DNA from: Gallionella sp.
GTDB lineage: Bacteria > Pseudomonadota > Gammaproteobacteria > Burkholderiales > Gallionellaceae
Direction: 5' to 3'
NCBI GenBank assembly: GCA_028710565.1
Contig: JAQTTV010000011.1
Span: forward strand, 39,616 to 103,615
DNA: 64,000 nt
This document shows, piece after piece, positions 35,888 to 43,913 of the stretch. Every line of letters begins with the position of its first letter. Position 1 is the stretch's first letter. The notes beneath the pieces were generated by a model that was not told where the DNA came from, searched no databases, and saw only the letters and a program-made list of their open reading frames with translations. Made by a program: the position numbers and the translations under genes.

Positions 35888-36709
35888 ACTTCATTTCGAC
35901 CAAATTTTATTGCAAAAATGGCAGCAAATCCGCGTGGTTGATATTGAGCGAAGGCTCCTTTTCCTGATAGGAGTAGGCGACGAGGCAGGCGATGGCATTG
36001 ACGACGAAGTTTCTCAATGAACGGTGACGAGAGTGTTCAAGGTTGAAGGTGTTTTTCAATTGGTCGTTGATGGTTTCGATAATGCTGCGTTTGCGCAGGA
36101 TCAACTTGTCAAATGCGACTATGACTTTGGGTTTCATGTTCTTTTTCAGGGTGGTAATCAATTCCACGTTTTGTTTCGCCAATAGCTCGGTGAGTTTTTG
36201 GGAAACATAGCCTCTATCGCCAAACAACTTACCAATCAGTCTCTTAGCTAATTTTGGCACGGGTGTGTGGTCATCCACATTGCCCCGCGTGAGACAGAAA
36301 GACAGGATTTCTCCGCAATCATTGACCATAAAATGCAGCTTGAAGCCATAAAACCAGCCCGTGGAACTCTTGGCTCGTCCAGCCTGTTCTTTAAAGGTTT
36401 TATGCCGAGGAATACGGATGTTTTCACAGACCCGCAATGGCGTGGAATCCACAAAAGCAATTCCGCGACTTTGGCCACAGCGGCTTTGCATAAAGGCCGC
36501 CAAGGGTTCAAGGATCTCTGACATCAGCTCCACAAAACGATTGTAGCTTGGTAAGTTGGGAAATTCACCTTTACAGCACAAAAATCATCAATATCGCAAA
36601 ATAGTTTGTGTAAAATCATCACTGAGCCTTTCTCTGAAGAACACGGGAGGTTGGAAACCCTATTCTTTCAGATTCTTAAGGCTGCTGCTTATTTTGGTCG
36701 AACTGAGGT
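35888..36709 (-). mobile_element. Internally deleted IS982-family insertion sequence
   Basis: Imperfect inverted ends TTGGTCGAACTGAGGT (36694-36709) and ACTTCATTTCGACCAA (35888-35903) bracket a transposase remnant. The length is about 820 bp versus about 1 kb for intact members. The stretch 35591-35887 beside it holds no recognised gene; a 40-codon ORF on the minus strand (35772-35894) starts in the IS end and is probably a fragment. Confidence 0.7.
35907..36619 (-). pseudogene. IS982-family transposase with internal deletion and frame change
   Basis: From TTG 36581 a 224-residue frame carries most of the DDE transposase: VDSTPLRVC (first Asp), GWFYGFKLHFMV, LTRGNVDDHTPVPKL, LFGDRGYVS (second Asp), KRSIIETINDQLKN (Glu) and HSRHRSLRNF. 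The true N-terminus (FCDIDDFC, ATG 36619) is in another frame immediately upstream; about 60 residues between DDFC and KGEFPNLPSYNRF are missing. The enzyme is therefore very likely inactive although the catalytic triad remains. Confidence 0.85.
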
Positions 36710-36751
36710 CTCTTAATGAAGGGACTAAACAGTTATCTCACTAAGAATCAC

Positions 36752-37750
36752 TCAAAAATGATGGCTCAACCCCACCGACATCGCCCAAGTTGCCGTGAGT
36801 TGGCCGAAGGGTAGGGCGGGGTCGATATTGGCGTTGGCGTATTGGTACAGGGGCAGTTGCACAAAGCCGTACAGCTTGGTTTTGGGTGCCACGGCAAAGC
36901 TCATGCCAGGGCTGAGGTTCAGGCTATAGCCGCCCGTATGGGTGTTGACATTGATTGCCGTGCCACTGTCACGCTCTTTGAAATGGGCATTGAGTTGCAC
37001 CAAGCCTGTTAACGCGGGGGCGAGGGCGTAATTTGCGCCGACATCCAGTGCTAAGTCGTTGCCAGGGCGGAAGCCGTTGCGGGTGGTGAGTGCTGTTTGG
37101 AATTGCCCGCTGGCGAACCAGCCCCACGGCGAACTATGCAACGTTTGGTGGTAATACGCGCCAATGACCGCATCCGTGCTGCCGCTACCAGGCTGCATCC
37201 CCGCTTCCATCAGCGTGCCTGCCACCATTTCTTGTGTGGTGCTGCCTGTGGGGAGTTTCAACCCAAAACGGATGCCACTGCCTGATTGGTTATCGGCACT
37301 GTCAAACTTGTAATTCCCCACGACACGAATATCGCCCAGTTGCGAAAAGCTCTTTTGAGCGTATCCAACATTGGCGGCGAGCGGGTCACTGAGTTGATGG
37401 GAATGGTCGCGCATCACCAGCGGCACATCCAGCGCAACACCCCAACTTGAATTGAGGGTGTAATCCAAATCGACATTCAAAATTTGATTGATCGTGCGTT
37501 GATTTTCGACTTCCGTGCCAGGGGCAACGAACAGCGGATCGGTTGCTGCGGGTTTGGCGACTTTTCTGCTGCCGACCATGGGAGTGTCGGCTTTGGCATA
37601 GGCGTAGCGCACATCCATGCGTAGTCCTTGGTCGTTAACCAAACCTTGCGTGTCCCAATGGGTATTGACCGAGCAAAAAGTCGAGCCGCAGCCCGCATAA
37701 GCAGCGGTGCTGGCACAAAATAGGGCGGCGAAGCGGAAAAGGGTTTTCAT
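36752..37750 (-). CDS. Outer-membrane beta-barrel protein (transporter/porin-like)
   Basis: A protein of 332 residues from ATG 37750 (MKTLFRFAALFCASTAAYA signal peptide); the frame is open upstream without conservation. Many alternating amphipathic strands (GVALDVPLVMRD, GSGIRFGLKLPTG, WGWFASGQFQTAL, LALDVGANYALAPALTGLVQ, YSLNLSPGMSFAVAPKTKLYGF) end in a terminal Phe. It resembles the family of outer-membrane proteins annotated as MetA-pathway or transporter-like barrels. Two Cys near the mature start (GCGSTFCS) may form a disulfide. It is a single-gene unit. Confidence 0.8.
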   Translation of the reverse strand: MKTLFRFAALFCASTAAYAGCGSTFCSVNTHWDTQGLVNDQGLRMDVRYAYAKADTPMVGSRKVAKPAATDPLFVAPGTEVENQRTINQILNVDLDYTLNSSWGVALDVPLVMRDHSHQLSDPLAANVGYAQKSFSQLGDIRVVGNYKFDSADNQSGSGIRFGLKLPTGSTTQEMVAGTLMEAGMQPGSGSTDAVIGAYYHQTLHSSPWGWFASGQFQTALTTRNGFRPGNDLALDVGANYALAPALTGLVQLNAHFKERDSGTAINVNTHTGGYSLNLSPGMSFAVAPKTKLYGFVQLPLYQYANANIDPALPFGQLTATWAMSVGLSHHF

Positions 37751-37848
37751 GGTCAGGGATGGGTGTGAATATCGAGCCGCGATTGTATAAAACTTTAGAC
37801 GCGTTCCCCTGCGACAAATTGTCGCACCCAAAAGTAAATCCCGTAACG

Positions 37849-37871
37849 AAAAAAATCCGCAAAGCGGATTT
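37849..37871 (-). terminator. Terminator of the tRNA-Ala/tRNA-Glu operon
   Basis: On the minus strand AAATCCGC-TTT-GCGGATTT is followed by a T run, about 37 bases downstream of tRNA-Glu. Confidence 0.9.
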
Positions 37872-37907
37872 GAGATTTCTTTTGATTTTCACACCAGACT
37901 GAATGTC

Positions 37908-37983
37908 TGGCGTCCCCAACGAGATTCGAACTCGTGTTACCGCCGTGAAAGGGCGATGTCCTAGGCCTCTAGACGATGGGGAC
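37908..37983 (-). tRNA. tRNA-Glu (anticodon TTC)
   Basis: Complete 76-nt tRNA with encoded CCA: acceptor GTCCCCA, anticodon stem CGCCC/GGGCG-like with loop CTTTCAC (anticodon TTC), T arm GAGTTCGAATCTC. It is second gene of a two-tRNA operon with tRNA-Ala; no rRNA genes are adjacent. Confidence 0.96.
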
Positions 37984-38023
37984 CTTGACTTTTTACTGCT
38001 CACTACATTTACTACAACTACCT

Positions 38024-38099
<76 letters not shown>

Positions 38100-38119
38100 C
38101 GTACCTCGAAAGAGCGCGC

Positions 38120-38148
38120 ATTATAGGGAGGCTAAGGGGGCTTGTAAA
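38120..38148 (-). promoter_or_regulatory. Promoter of the tRNA-Ala/tRNA-Glu operon
   Basis: On the minus strand TTTACA (38143-38148), a 17-bp spacer and perfect TATAAT (38120-38125) are followed by a GCGCGC discriminator, typical of a stringently controlled stable-RNA promoter. The rest of the gap to 38361 shows nothing recognisable. Confidence 0.85.
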
Positions 38149-38361
38149 GAGGTAATGTGAAAAAAATGCAAAATATTAGGTGTAAATATCGGAAAGTGTG
38201 GGCAAGAACTGTCGATTGATGAGTATTTTTAGCACAAAATACTATCTATCCCTTTGTTTTAGCATAATTTATTCTTTAGTAGATGGAAAAACGTCGAAAA
38301 CATCAACGTTTCCCCGTGTTTTGATTACTTTATCAACTGAATAGGAAAAGTCCCTTGCCAT

Positions 38362-39939
38362 TTAATTGCTGCGTGCAATTTTTTGACTGTTGACCGCTGG
38401 GTTTTGGGCAAAATAGTGTTGTATGCCTTTGACGATCGCTTGGGCAACCCGTGCTTGATAATCCGCATCATTCAGGCGACTTTCTTCGCTTGGGTTGCTG
38501 ATAAACGCAGTTTCAATCAATATGGACGGGACGTTAGGGGATTTCAGCACTGCAAATCCCGCTTTTTCCACTTTGCCCCGATGCAGCTCATTCACCCTGC
38601 CGAGTTCTTTGAGGATGTGACTGGCTAACTGCTGGCTGTCTTTGACCGCCGCCGTTTGGGACAAATCAAACAAGGTGCGCATCAATGCAGCATCTTTGCC
38701 TGCAACGGCCACGCCACCGATAGCATCCGCATTATTTTCCTTGTTGGCGAGCCAATCGGCAGCTGAACTGCTGGCACCATGTTTAGAGAGGGTATAAACA
38801 GATGACCCTTGCGCGCTGGCATTGACAAATGAATCTGCGTGTATGGAAATAAACAGATCTGCGTTGGCCTGATGTGCACGTTCAACGCGTTCAGCAAGCG
38901 GGATAAATACGTCACCTTGTCGAGTGAGTACCCCGCGTAGATTGGGTGTATTGGCTAATATATTTTTAACCTGACGCGCAATGGCTAAGGTGATTGTTTT
39001 TTCATATGAACCATAACGACCTAATGCCCCTGGGTCTTGGCCGCCATGCCCTGCATCAATGGCAATGACCAACATTCGTCGTCCATTTTGCCACGATGAA
39101 TTATTTTCGATAGGCGGTGAAAAGCTGTCCTCTTCTTGTGTGGCAATAAAAGGTGTTTTCGGCGCAGGCGGTAGTTTTTGCACGCGTGGTGCTTCAGGCA
39201 ACGGCTCGTTTACTTTCACGTAGAGGTCCCCTCCCATATCTGGTTTGCTTAGCGCGAGTGCGGGGCGTACACGGGGTTTGGGTTTTTTTGTTGGTTCTGC
39301 TTCAAGAAAAACGATGTTGGGACGCGCGCTATTGTTGGCTGAACTGGGGGGGCGAACAGGTGGAATCTCAATATCCGCTTGTCTCGCCACGGCAAGGGCG
39401 GCAGTAATGCTTGATTCTTGGTATGCGGATTTGCTTGGAGAGGGCGGTTTTTTGACGGATGCTGCGTTGTTTGTCGTTGATAGGTTAATCAGTATGCCCA
39501 TGTCGGGGCGTTGACCTGCTTTGCGTTCGAGCGAGGCGGGTGGTGGATCGTTTGGGCTGAGTTCAAATACCAGTCGGTAGCGATTAGACTTCATAGGTTC
39601 CATCGTCAACGTTTGCAGTTTGACGGGGCTTTTTAGTTCAAAAGTGAGTCGTGTGACGCTGTCGATATGCGTAATACTCAAGTGCTTTAAAAAAGGATCA
39701 TCGGCACGAATTTTTCGAGCCAGATTTTCCATGGTCGCATTACTTTTGACTTCATTGAGGTCTATGACCAGCTGTGCTGCTTGATTGGAAGTGACATGCG
39801 TAATCGGCTCGTTCGATTCCAGTATCAAGCGGGTATATTGTGGGGTTGTGGCAACTTGAGCAGAACTCAGTGTGATGGTCGCCTCAGCGCAGGGCAGCCA
39901 AAGCAGTAGCGTCACTAAAGCGACAGTGCGTTTAAGCAT
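38362..39939 (-). CDS. amiC: N-acetylmuramoyl-L-alanine amidase, AmiC type
   Basis: A 525-residue exported amidase: signal peptide (about 1-20), N-terminal AMIN domain (about 22-130) for septal targeting, a long Pro/Lys-rich linker (about 135-290) and an Amidase_3 domain. The zinc and catalytic residues are visible in AIDAGHGGQDPGA (His), YGSYEKTITL (Glu), FISIHADSF (His) and ILIETAFISN (catalytic Glu). It splits septal peptidoglycan for daughter-cell separation. It overlaps the tsaE 3-prime end by 25 bases, so it is co-transcribed. The linker is longer than usual. Confidence 0.95.
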   Translation of the reverse strand: MLKRTVALVTLLLWLPCAEATITLSSAQVATTPQYTRLILESNEPITHVTSNQAAQLVIDLNEVKSNATMENLARKIRADDPFLKHLSITHIDSVTRLTFELKSPVKLQTLTMEPMKSNRYRLVFELSPNDPPPASLERKAGQRPDMGILINLSTTNNAASVKKPPSPSKSAYQESSITAALAVARQADIEIPPVRPPSSANNSARPNIVFLEAEPTKKPKPRVRPALALSKPDMGGDLYVKVNEPLPEAPRVQKLPPAPKTPFIATQEEDSFSPPIENNSSWQNGRRMLVIAIDAGHGGQDPGALGRYGSYEKTITLAIARQVKNILANTPNLRGVLTRQGDVFIPLAERVERAHQANADLFISIHADSFVNASAQGSSVYTLSKHGASSSAADWLANKENNADAIGGVAVAGKDAALMRTLFDLSQTAAVKDSQQLASHILKELGRVNELHRGKVEKAGFAVLKSPNVPSILIETAFISNPSEESRLNDADYQARVAQAIVKGIQHYFAQNPAVNSQKIARSN

Positions 39940-40364
39940 GATTTTCCTTGTGTTGAATAGGCGGTGACCGCCAGTGTTCGTCCTGACTCAGCAGGTGCAA
40001 GATGAATATCGAGATCAGCTGGCGGCAAAAGCGACCCCGCACGATCTGGCCATTCGATGAAAAAAATATTTTCGCCGTTGAATTCATCGCGAAATCCTGC
40101 CACTTCCCATTCCTCTTCATCGTTCAAACGATACAAATCAAAATGGCGCAATTCAAAACCGCCCGCTTGATAGGTTTCGAGCAAAGTGTAAGTGGGGCTT
40201 TTAACTCGTCCTTCATAACCTAGCGCGCGCAACACGCCGCGTACCAACGTGGTTTTTCCCGCACCTAAATCGCCATGTAAATAAATCACCAGCCCTTTGC
40301 ACAAGCCGCTTGCGAGGCGATGGGCAAAATTCAGTGTCGCGTTCTCATCCGCGAGATGCACCAT
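39915..40364 (-). CDS. tsaE: tRNA threonylcarbamoyladenosine biosynthesis ATPase TsaE
   Basis: A protein of 149 residues from ATG 40364 (MVHLADENATLNFAHRLA), equal to the usual family length. Walker A is LHGDLGAGKTTLVRG; KSPTYTLLETY and FDLYRL follow, and EWPDRAG is near the end. It drives the TsaBDE complex that makes t6A37 on ANN-decoding tRNAs. The frame stays open upstream to 40541, but that part is a TTCGACAAGCTC repeat, so the shorter start is preferred. Downstream amiC overlaps. Confidence 0.95.
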   Translation of the reverse strand: MVHLADENATLNFAHRLASGLCKGLVIYLHGDLGAGKTTLVRGVLRALGYEGRVKSPTYTLLETYQAGGFELRHFDLYRLNDEEEWEVAGFRDEFNGENIFFIEWPDRAGSLLPPADLDIHLAPAESGRTLAVTAYSTQGKSCLNALSL

Positions 40365-40369
40365 CACAT

Positions 40370-40487
40370 CCGTTCGTGGTGAGCCTGTCGAACCACAGCA
40401 CCCTTCGACAAGCTCAGGGGTTGAACCATAACCCCCTTCGAGACTGCCTTTAGTCCTGAGCAAAGCCGAAGGGTCAGGGTGAACGGT
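40370..40487. repeat. TTCGACAAGCTC-family element in the tsaE/queG divergent gap
   Basis: CCGTTC and GAACGG close the ends. Inside are GGTGAGCCTGTCGAACC and CCCTTCGACAAGCTCAGGGG, with a third arm CCCCTTCGAGAC...GCCGAAGGG. It fills nearly the whole 160-bp gap between two divergent genes, so the promoters must lie in or beside it. Confidence 0.85.
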
Positions 40488-40524
40488 GGTTTCTGGGTTT
40501 GGGGTAAATCGGCTATTATCAGGC

Positions 40525-41589
40525 ATGATGCAAAACAACACTCCTCAACATTACGACGCATTAGTGCAAAAAATTCGGCTCTGGGCGAAGCAACTGGGTT
40601 TTCAAGCGGTGGGTGTCACAGATACGGATTTATCGGCTGCCGAGCCTTTATTATTAAGTTGGCTCGCACAGGGTTTTCACGGTGAGCTGGATTATATGGT
40701 AAAACACGGCACAAAACGCAGTCGCCCCGCCGAGTTGGTGCCGAATACCGTGCGGATTATTTCACTGCGCATGAATTATTTGCCGCCCAATGTATATCAG
40801 GGTGAGACCGTCTCGCAACACGCTGACCGCGCCTATATTTCCCGCTACGCCTTGGGGCGAGACTATCACAAAGTGCTGCGTGTGCGATTGGCAAAATTGG
40901 TAGATAAAATTCGGGCAGAAGTGGCGGAATTTGAGGGCAGAGTATTTACCGACAGCGCGCCCGTGATGGAAGTGGCACTCGCCAGCAAAGCGGGCTTGGG
41001 CTGGCGCGGTAAACACAGCTTATTGCTGTCGCGAGAACAGGGATCGTATTTCTTCTTAGGTGAGATTTACCTCAACTTGCCGCTGCCCGTGGATGCACCC
41101 GTGTCCTCACATTGCGGTAACTGCACGCGCTGCATGGATAGTTGTCCCACGCAAGCCATCGTCGCCCCCTACCAAGTCGATGCCCGCCGCTGTATTTCCT
41201 ATCTCACCATCGAATACGCAGGCAGCATTCCTGTCGAATTACGTCCGCTGATAGGCAACCGTATCTACGGTTGCGACGACTGCCAAATGGCTTGTCCGTG
41301 GAATCGCTTCGCCCAAACCAGCACCGAACCCGATTTCGCTGTGCGCCACGGATTAGATGATGTGGGTCTATTGGAATTATTCGCGTGGGATGAAGCCGAA
41401 TTCAACGCCAAAATGGCAGGCAGCCCGATTTATCGTATTGGTTATGCCCAATGGCTACGCAATCTTGCCGTGGCATTGGGGAATGTTACGTCAACGCCCG
41501 CTATTCATACTGCCTTATCCGCTAAATTGAACTATCCAGACGAGATGGTGCGGGAACACGTAGCGTGGGCGTTGGAGCGTTTGGGGTAG
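40525..41589 (+). CDS. queG: Epoxyqueuosine reductase
   Basis: A protein of about 354 residues from ATG 40525 (a second ATG at 40528 has better spacing from AGG). N-terminal cobalamin-binding/QueG domain (HGELDYMVKHG, YALGRDYHKVLR, KAGLGWRGKHSLLLS), then two 4Fe-4S motifs (CGNCTRCMDSCPTQA and CDDCQMACPWN), and a HEAT-like tail (MVREHVAWALERLG). It reduces epoxyqueuosine to queuosine in tRNA anticodons. It is divergent from tsaE. Its 3-prime end overlaps the opposite gene by 68 bases. Confidence 0.95.
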   Translation: MMQNNTPQHYDALVQKIRLWAKQLGFQAVGVTDTDLSAAEPLLLSWLAQGFHGELDYMVKHGTKRSRPAELVPNTVRIISLRMNYLPPNVYQGETVSQHADRAYISRYALGRDYHKVLRVRLAKLVDKIRAEVAEFEGRVFTDSAPVMEVALASKAGLGWRGKHSLLLSREQGSYFFLGEIYLNLPLPVDAPVSSHCGNCTRCMDSCPTQAIVAPYQVDARRCISYLTIEYAGSIPVELRPLIGNRIYGCDDCQMACPWNRFAQTSTEPDFAVRHGLDDVGLLELFAWDEAEFNAKMAGSPIYRIGYAQWLRNLAVALGNVTSTPAIHTALSAKLNYPDEMVREHVAWALERLG

Positions 41590-42112
41590 CTGCTTTCACT
41601 TTTGCGTCATAACGTGCCGCATTATCCCGCTCATTTTCCAATTGCTGGAGTAATTGGATTTGCAATATCACCAACAAACGTGCCGCTGCACGATTTTGCG
41701 CGGAGAGTGAGTTCAGGTAGGATTTGATGCTATTTTCCGAAAAGCAGAAAGGCTTATCACTTTTGAAAATGGACAAACTTGCCAAGGCATTTTGTTTTGG
41801 TGCGGGTTTGCCGATGGCTAAACAGACATCCTTTGCCACAAAATGCGCCTGACCAATCTCGTCCAAGTAATAACGAATTTGGTACTCACCACCGTCGGTA
41901 TAGAGTACGCCTCCGTCCCAATTGGGCATCATAGCTTGCAAACTTTGTTTGAATAACTGAGGTAGCTCTTCCATGAAAAATGGTGCGATGTAAATAGCCA
42001 ATCCCAGTAAAATCGAGAAAAAGGCAATGAAACCAAATAGCCACCACGCAATGATGCCGAAAATCACCACACAAATTCCCAATTCCCGATAGACTCTGAC
42101 GGTCGCGCTCAT
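41522..42112 (-). CDS. Membrane protein with Bro-N-like C-terminal domain (paralogue of 45606)
   Basis: A protein of 196 residues from ATG 42112, with AAGGA 6 bases upstream; the long upstream open frame is not conserved. Two hydrophobic helices (LGICVVIFGIIAWWLFGFIAF and FSILLGLAIYIAPFF) lead to a soluble domain (about 80-165): GVLYTDGGEYQIRYYLDE, AHFVAKDVCLAIGKPAP, SIKSYLNSLSAQNR. The pattern (R-Y-x-DE-x(5)-FVAKDVC-x2-IG) recalls the Bro-N/antirepressor fold, an unusual partner for membrane helices. A paralogue lies at 45606. It overlaps queG tail to tail. Function unknown. Confidence 0.65.
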   Translation of the reverse strand: MSATVRVYRELGICVVIFGIIAWWLFGFIAFFSILLGLAIYIAPFFMEELPQLFKQSLQAMMPNWDGGVLYTDGGEYQIRYYLDEIGQAHFVAKDVCLAIGKPAPKQNALASLSIFKSDKPFCFSENSIKSYLNSLSAQNRAAARLLVILQIQLLQQLENERDNAARYDAKVKAATPNAPTPTLRVPAPSRLDSSI

Positions 42113-42221
42113 TTCAATTCCTTTATTAACCATGCGCCATGCCTTTTTTAACGTAAGGCTAGGCGGTATGGCAATAGCTAAAGCAAGGAGTGTGCCGTGG
42201 GGTAGGGTGGGGGTACACCTA

Positions 42222-42482
42222 TTACGGTTTAGACGTACAGTATTGCTGAAAAGCATCCACACCCTGCGCCAAGTGTTTTTCAGCAGACAACTCCCACGGT
42301 CTGACACAAGCCGACTCGCGGGCGCACCATGTATAGCCCGCTGAGGCGATGCAGCCATGCGCATCTCTATCGCCGCCGACGATTGGCGCGGGACTGGGTA
42401 TCGGTTGAAAAAGGGTTGGTGTTGGTTGAGTGGCACAGGCTGACAATGTCAGTGTAATAATGGCAAATAGGGAAGATTTCAT
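42222..42482 (-). CDS. Small cysteine-rich lipoprotein
   Basis: An 86-residue lipoprotein: signal peptide ending in lipobox LSAC, a short Pro-rich linker, then a compact Cys motif (HGCIASAGYTWCARESACVRPWEL) with three Cys plus one near the C-terminus (QQYCTS), likely two disulfides in the periplasm. The SAGYxWC...C.RPWE pattern recurs in small envelope proteins of unknown role. Its ATG overlaps the MazG-like stop by 4 bases, making a three-gene operon with rlmF. Confidence 0.75.
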   Translation of the reverse strand: MKSSLFAIITLTLSACATQPTPTLFQPIPSPAPIVGGDRDAHGCIASAGYTWCARESACVRPWELSAEKHLAQGVDAFQQYCTSKP

Positions 42483-42847
42483 TTCAGTTCCTTGGCTGTT
42501 GATTGAGGGAGGAATGATGATAGCGCAGTATATTTTTCCGCGCTGCCTTTAGCGTGTTCAACGGGATACTTCACCGCATTTTTAGCCATTTTTTCCAGCA
42601 CGATTTGTTTTACATCCAAGTCATATTGATCCGCCAGCATCAAGGCGTAGGCAAACACATCCGCCAGTTCTTCCTTCACTGCGTTCAAATCGGCTTGCTC
42701 GGACGACTTCCACAAATAGCATTCCAATAACTCACTGGCTTCAATGCTCAATGCCATCGCCAAGTCTTTAGGATTGTGAAACTGCGCCCAGTCGCGTTCA
42801 TCGCGAAAGGTGTGCAAAGCGTGCTGAAGTTCGGCTATTTCACTCAT
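42479..42847 (-). CDS. MazG-like nucleotide pyrophosphohydrolase
   Basis: A 122-residue all-alpha NTP pyrophosphatase of the MazG/RS21-C6 group: [20 protein letters not shown] contains the E-x-x-E metal site and [17 protein letters not shown] the E-x-x-D site. Such enzymes hydrolyse (d)NTPs, often dCTP or modified nucleotides, to monophosphates, cleansing the pool. ATGA overlaps on both sides (rlmF upstream, lipoprotein downstream) show translational coupling. Confidence 0.88.
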   Translation of the reverse strand: MSEIAELQHALHTFRDERDWAQFHNPKDLAMALSIEASELLECYLWKSSEQADLNAVKEELADVFAYALMLADQYDLDVKQIVLEKMAKNAVKYPVEHAKGSAEKYTALSSFLPQSTAKELK

Positions 42848-43818
42848 TTGTCAGTCTTTCCCCAACGCGCCGCCCGCCACGCTTGCCGTTGTGCGGCGTT
42901 CAAAAACGTCCACGCCACCAATCGGCTTTGCTTTTGTCCTTGTCCCATCGGGATGGTGTGTTGCAACACCGCCCCCACCCGTTGCAAGGCGCGATACACG
43001 CTGGGCAAGTTGGTGGCTTTGGAAATCAGCGTGGTAAACCACAAACACTGTCCGCGAAAGTGCACACTTTCTTCCACCATGCGGCACACAAACGCCAGTT
43101 CGCCGCCCTCGCAACACAGCTCTCGCCCTTGCCCGCCGAAATTCAACGTGGGCTGCGCGCCGTGCCCTAGGTTTTTCCATTTGCGCTGCGTCCCTGCCTT
43201 CGCTTCCGCCACGGACGCATGAAATGGCGGGTTGCACATCGTCAGCTCAAAGCGTTCATCGGTTTGAATGATGCCGTGAAAAACCGACTTGGGCGACGCT
43301 TGCCAGCGCAGTTCAATCGCCTCGCTCAAGCCTGCATTCGCTGCCAAAATCCGCTGTAAATTTTCGATAGCAACCCGATCCACCTCCGCCCCGACAAACT
43401 GCCAGCCATATTCGTGCTGTCCAATCAACGGATACACCCCATTTGCCCCCACGCCCACATCCAACACCCGCGCCCCACGTGGAATTGCCCCGCCCTCCGC
43501 CAACAAATCCGCCACGCAATGCACATAATCCGCCCGCCCAGGAATCGGCGGACACAAATACCCCGCAGGAATATCCCAGCCCTGCACCCCATAAACCGAC
43601 TGCAACAACGCCCGATTCAACAGCTTCACCGCAGCGGGATTGGCAAAATCGATGGATTCATCGCCATAAGCATTTTTCGCAACAAACCCCGCCAATTCAG
43701 GCACAGCCGCCACCAACGACGGGAAATCATAACGCCCCCGATGGCGATTACGGGGGTGGAGAGTGGGTTTTGCGGCGGGGGATTTTTGGGGAGAGGTGGG
43801 GCGTGGGGCAGATTTCAT
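42844..43818 (-). CDS. rlmF: 23S rRNA (adenine(1618)-N(6))-methyltransferase
   Basis: A 324-residue methyltransferase. The family hallmark [13 protein letters not shown] is near residue 20. The SAM site is [16 protein letters not shown] (about 118-133) and the catalytic N6-adenine motif is MCNPPFH (about 205). [19 protein letters not shown] and [18 protein letters not shown] follow. It methylates A1618 of 23S rRNA. It is first gene of an operon with the MazG-like and lipoprotein genes. The N-terminal 20 residues are Pro/Lys-rich and variable. Confidence 0.94.
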   Translation of the reverse strand: MKSAPRPTSPQKSPAAKPTLHPRNRHRGRYDFPSLVAAVPELAGFVAKNAYGDESIDFANPAAVKLLNRALLQSVYGVQGWDIPAGYLCPPIPGRADYVHCVADLLAEGGAIPRGARVLDVGVGANGVYPLIGQHEYGWQFVGAEVDRVAIENLQRILAANAGLSEAIELRWQASPKSVFHGIIQTDERFELTMCNPPFHASVAEAKAGTQRKWKNLGHGAQPTLNFGGQGRELCCEGGELAFVCRMVEESVHFRGQCLWFTTLISKATNLPSVYRALQRVGAVLQHTIPMGQGQKQSRLVAWTFLNAAQRQAWRAARWGKTDK

Positions 43819-43860
43819 ATAGCAAGTTTTGTGTTCATAAACGTGGAAGGTGAATAGTAT

Positions 43861-43905
43861 CGTAGGTTGGGTTGAACGAAATGAAGCCCAACCAACGCGC
43901 TGAAT
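43861..43905. repeat. GTAGGTTGGGTTGA-type palindromic repeat (half copy)
   Basis: CGTAGGTTGGGTTGAACG, then GAAGCCCAACCAACGCG, gives an imperfect hairpin. It belongs to the family also seen at 51205-51281 and 63811-63888. Confidence 0.65.
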
Positions 43906-43913
43906 TTATCATT

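Noticed and set aside
35772..35894. 40-codon minus-strand ORF beside the IS982 end
   Set aside because: It starts within the IS inverted repeat and matches nothing; treated as a fragment, noted under the IS entry.
40365..40541. Longer TsaE start including PDNSRF... and STPELVEG
   Set aside because: This part is repeat-derived and TsaE of normal length begins at 40364.
42113..42436. Long N-terminal extension of the 41522 protein (304 residues in total)
   Set aside because: The extension overlaps the next gene, has no conserved character, and a well-placed AAGGA/ATG at 42112 precedes the first hydrophobic helix.
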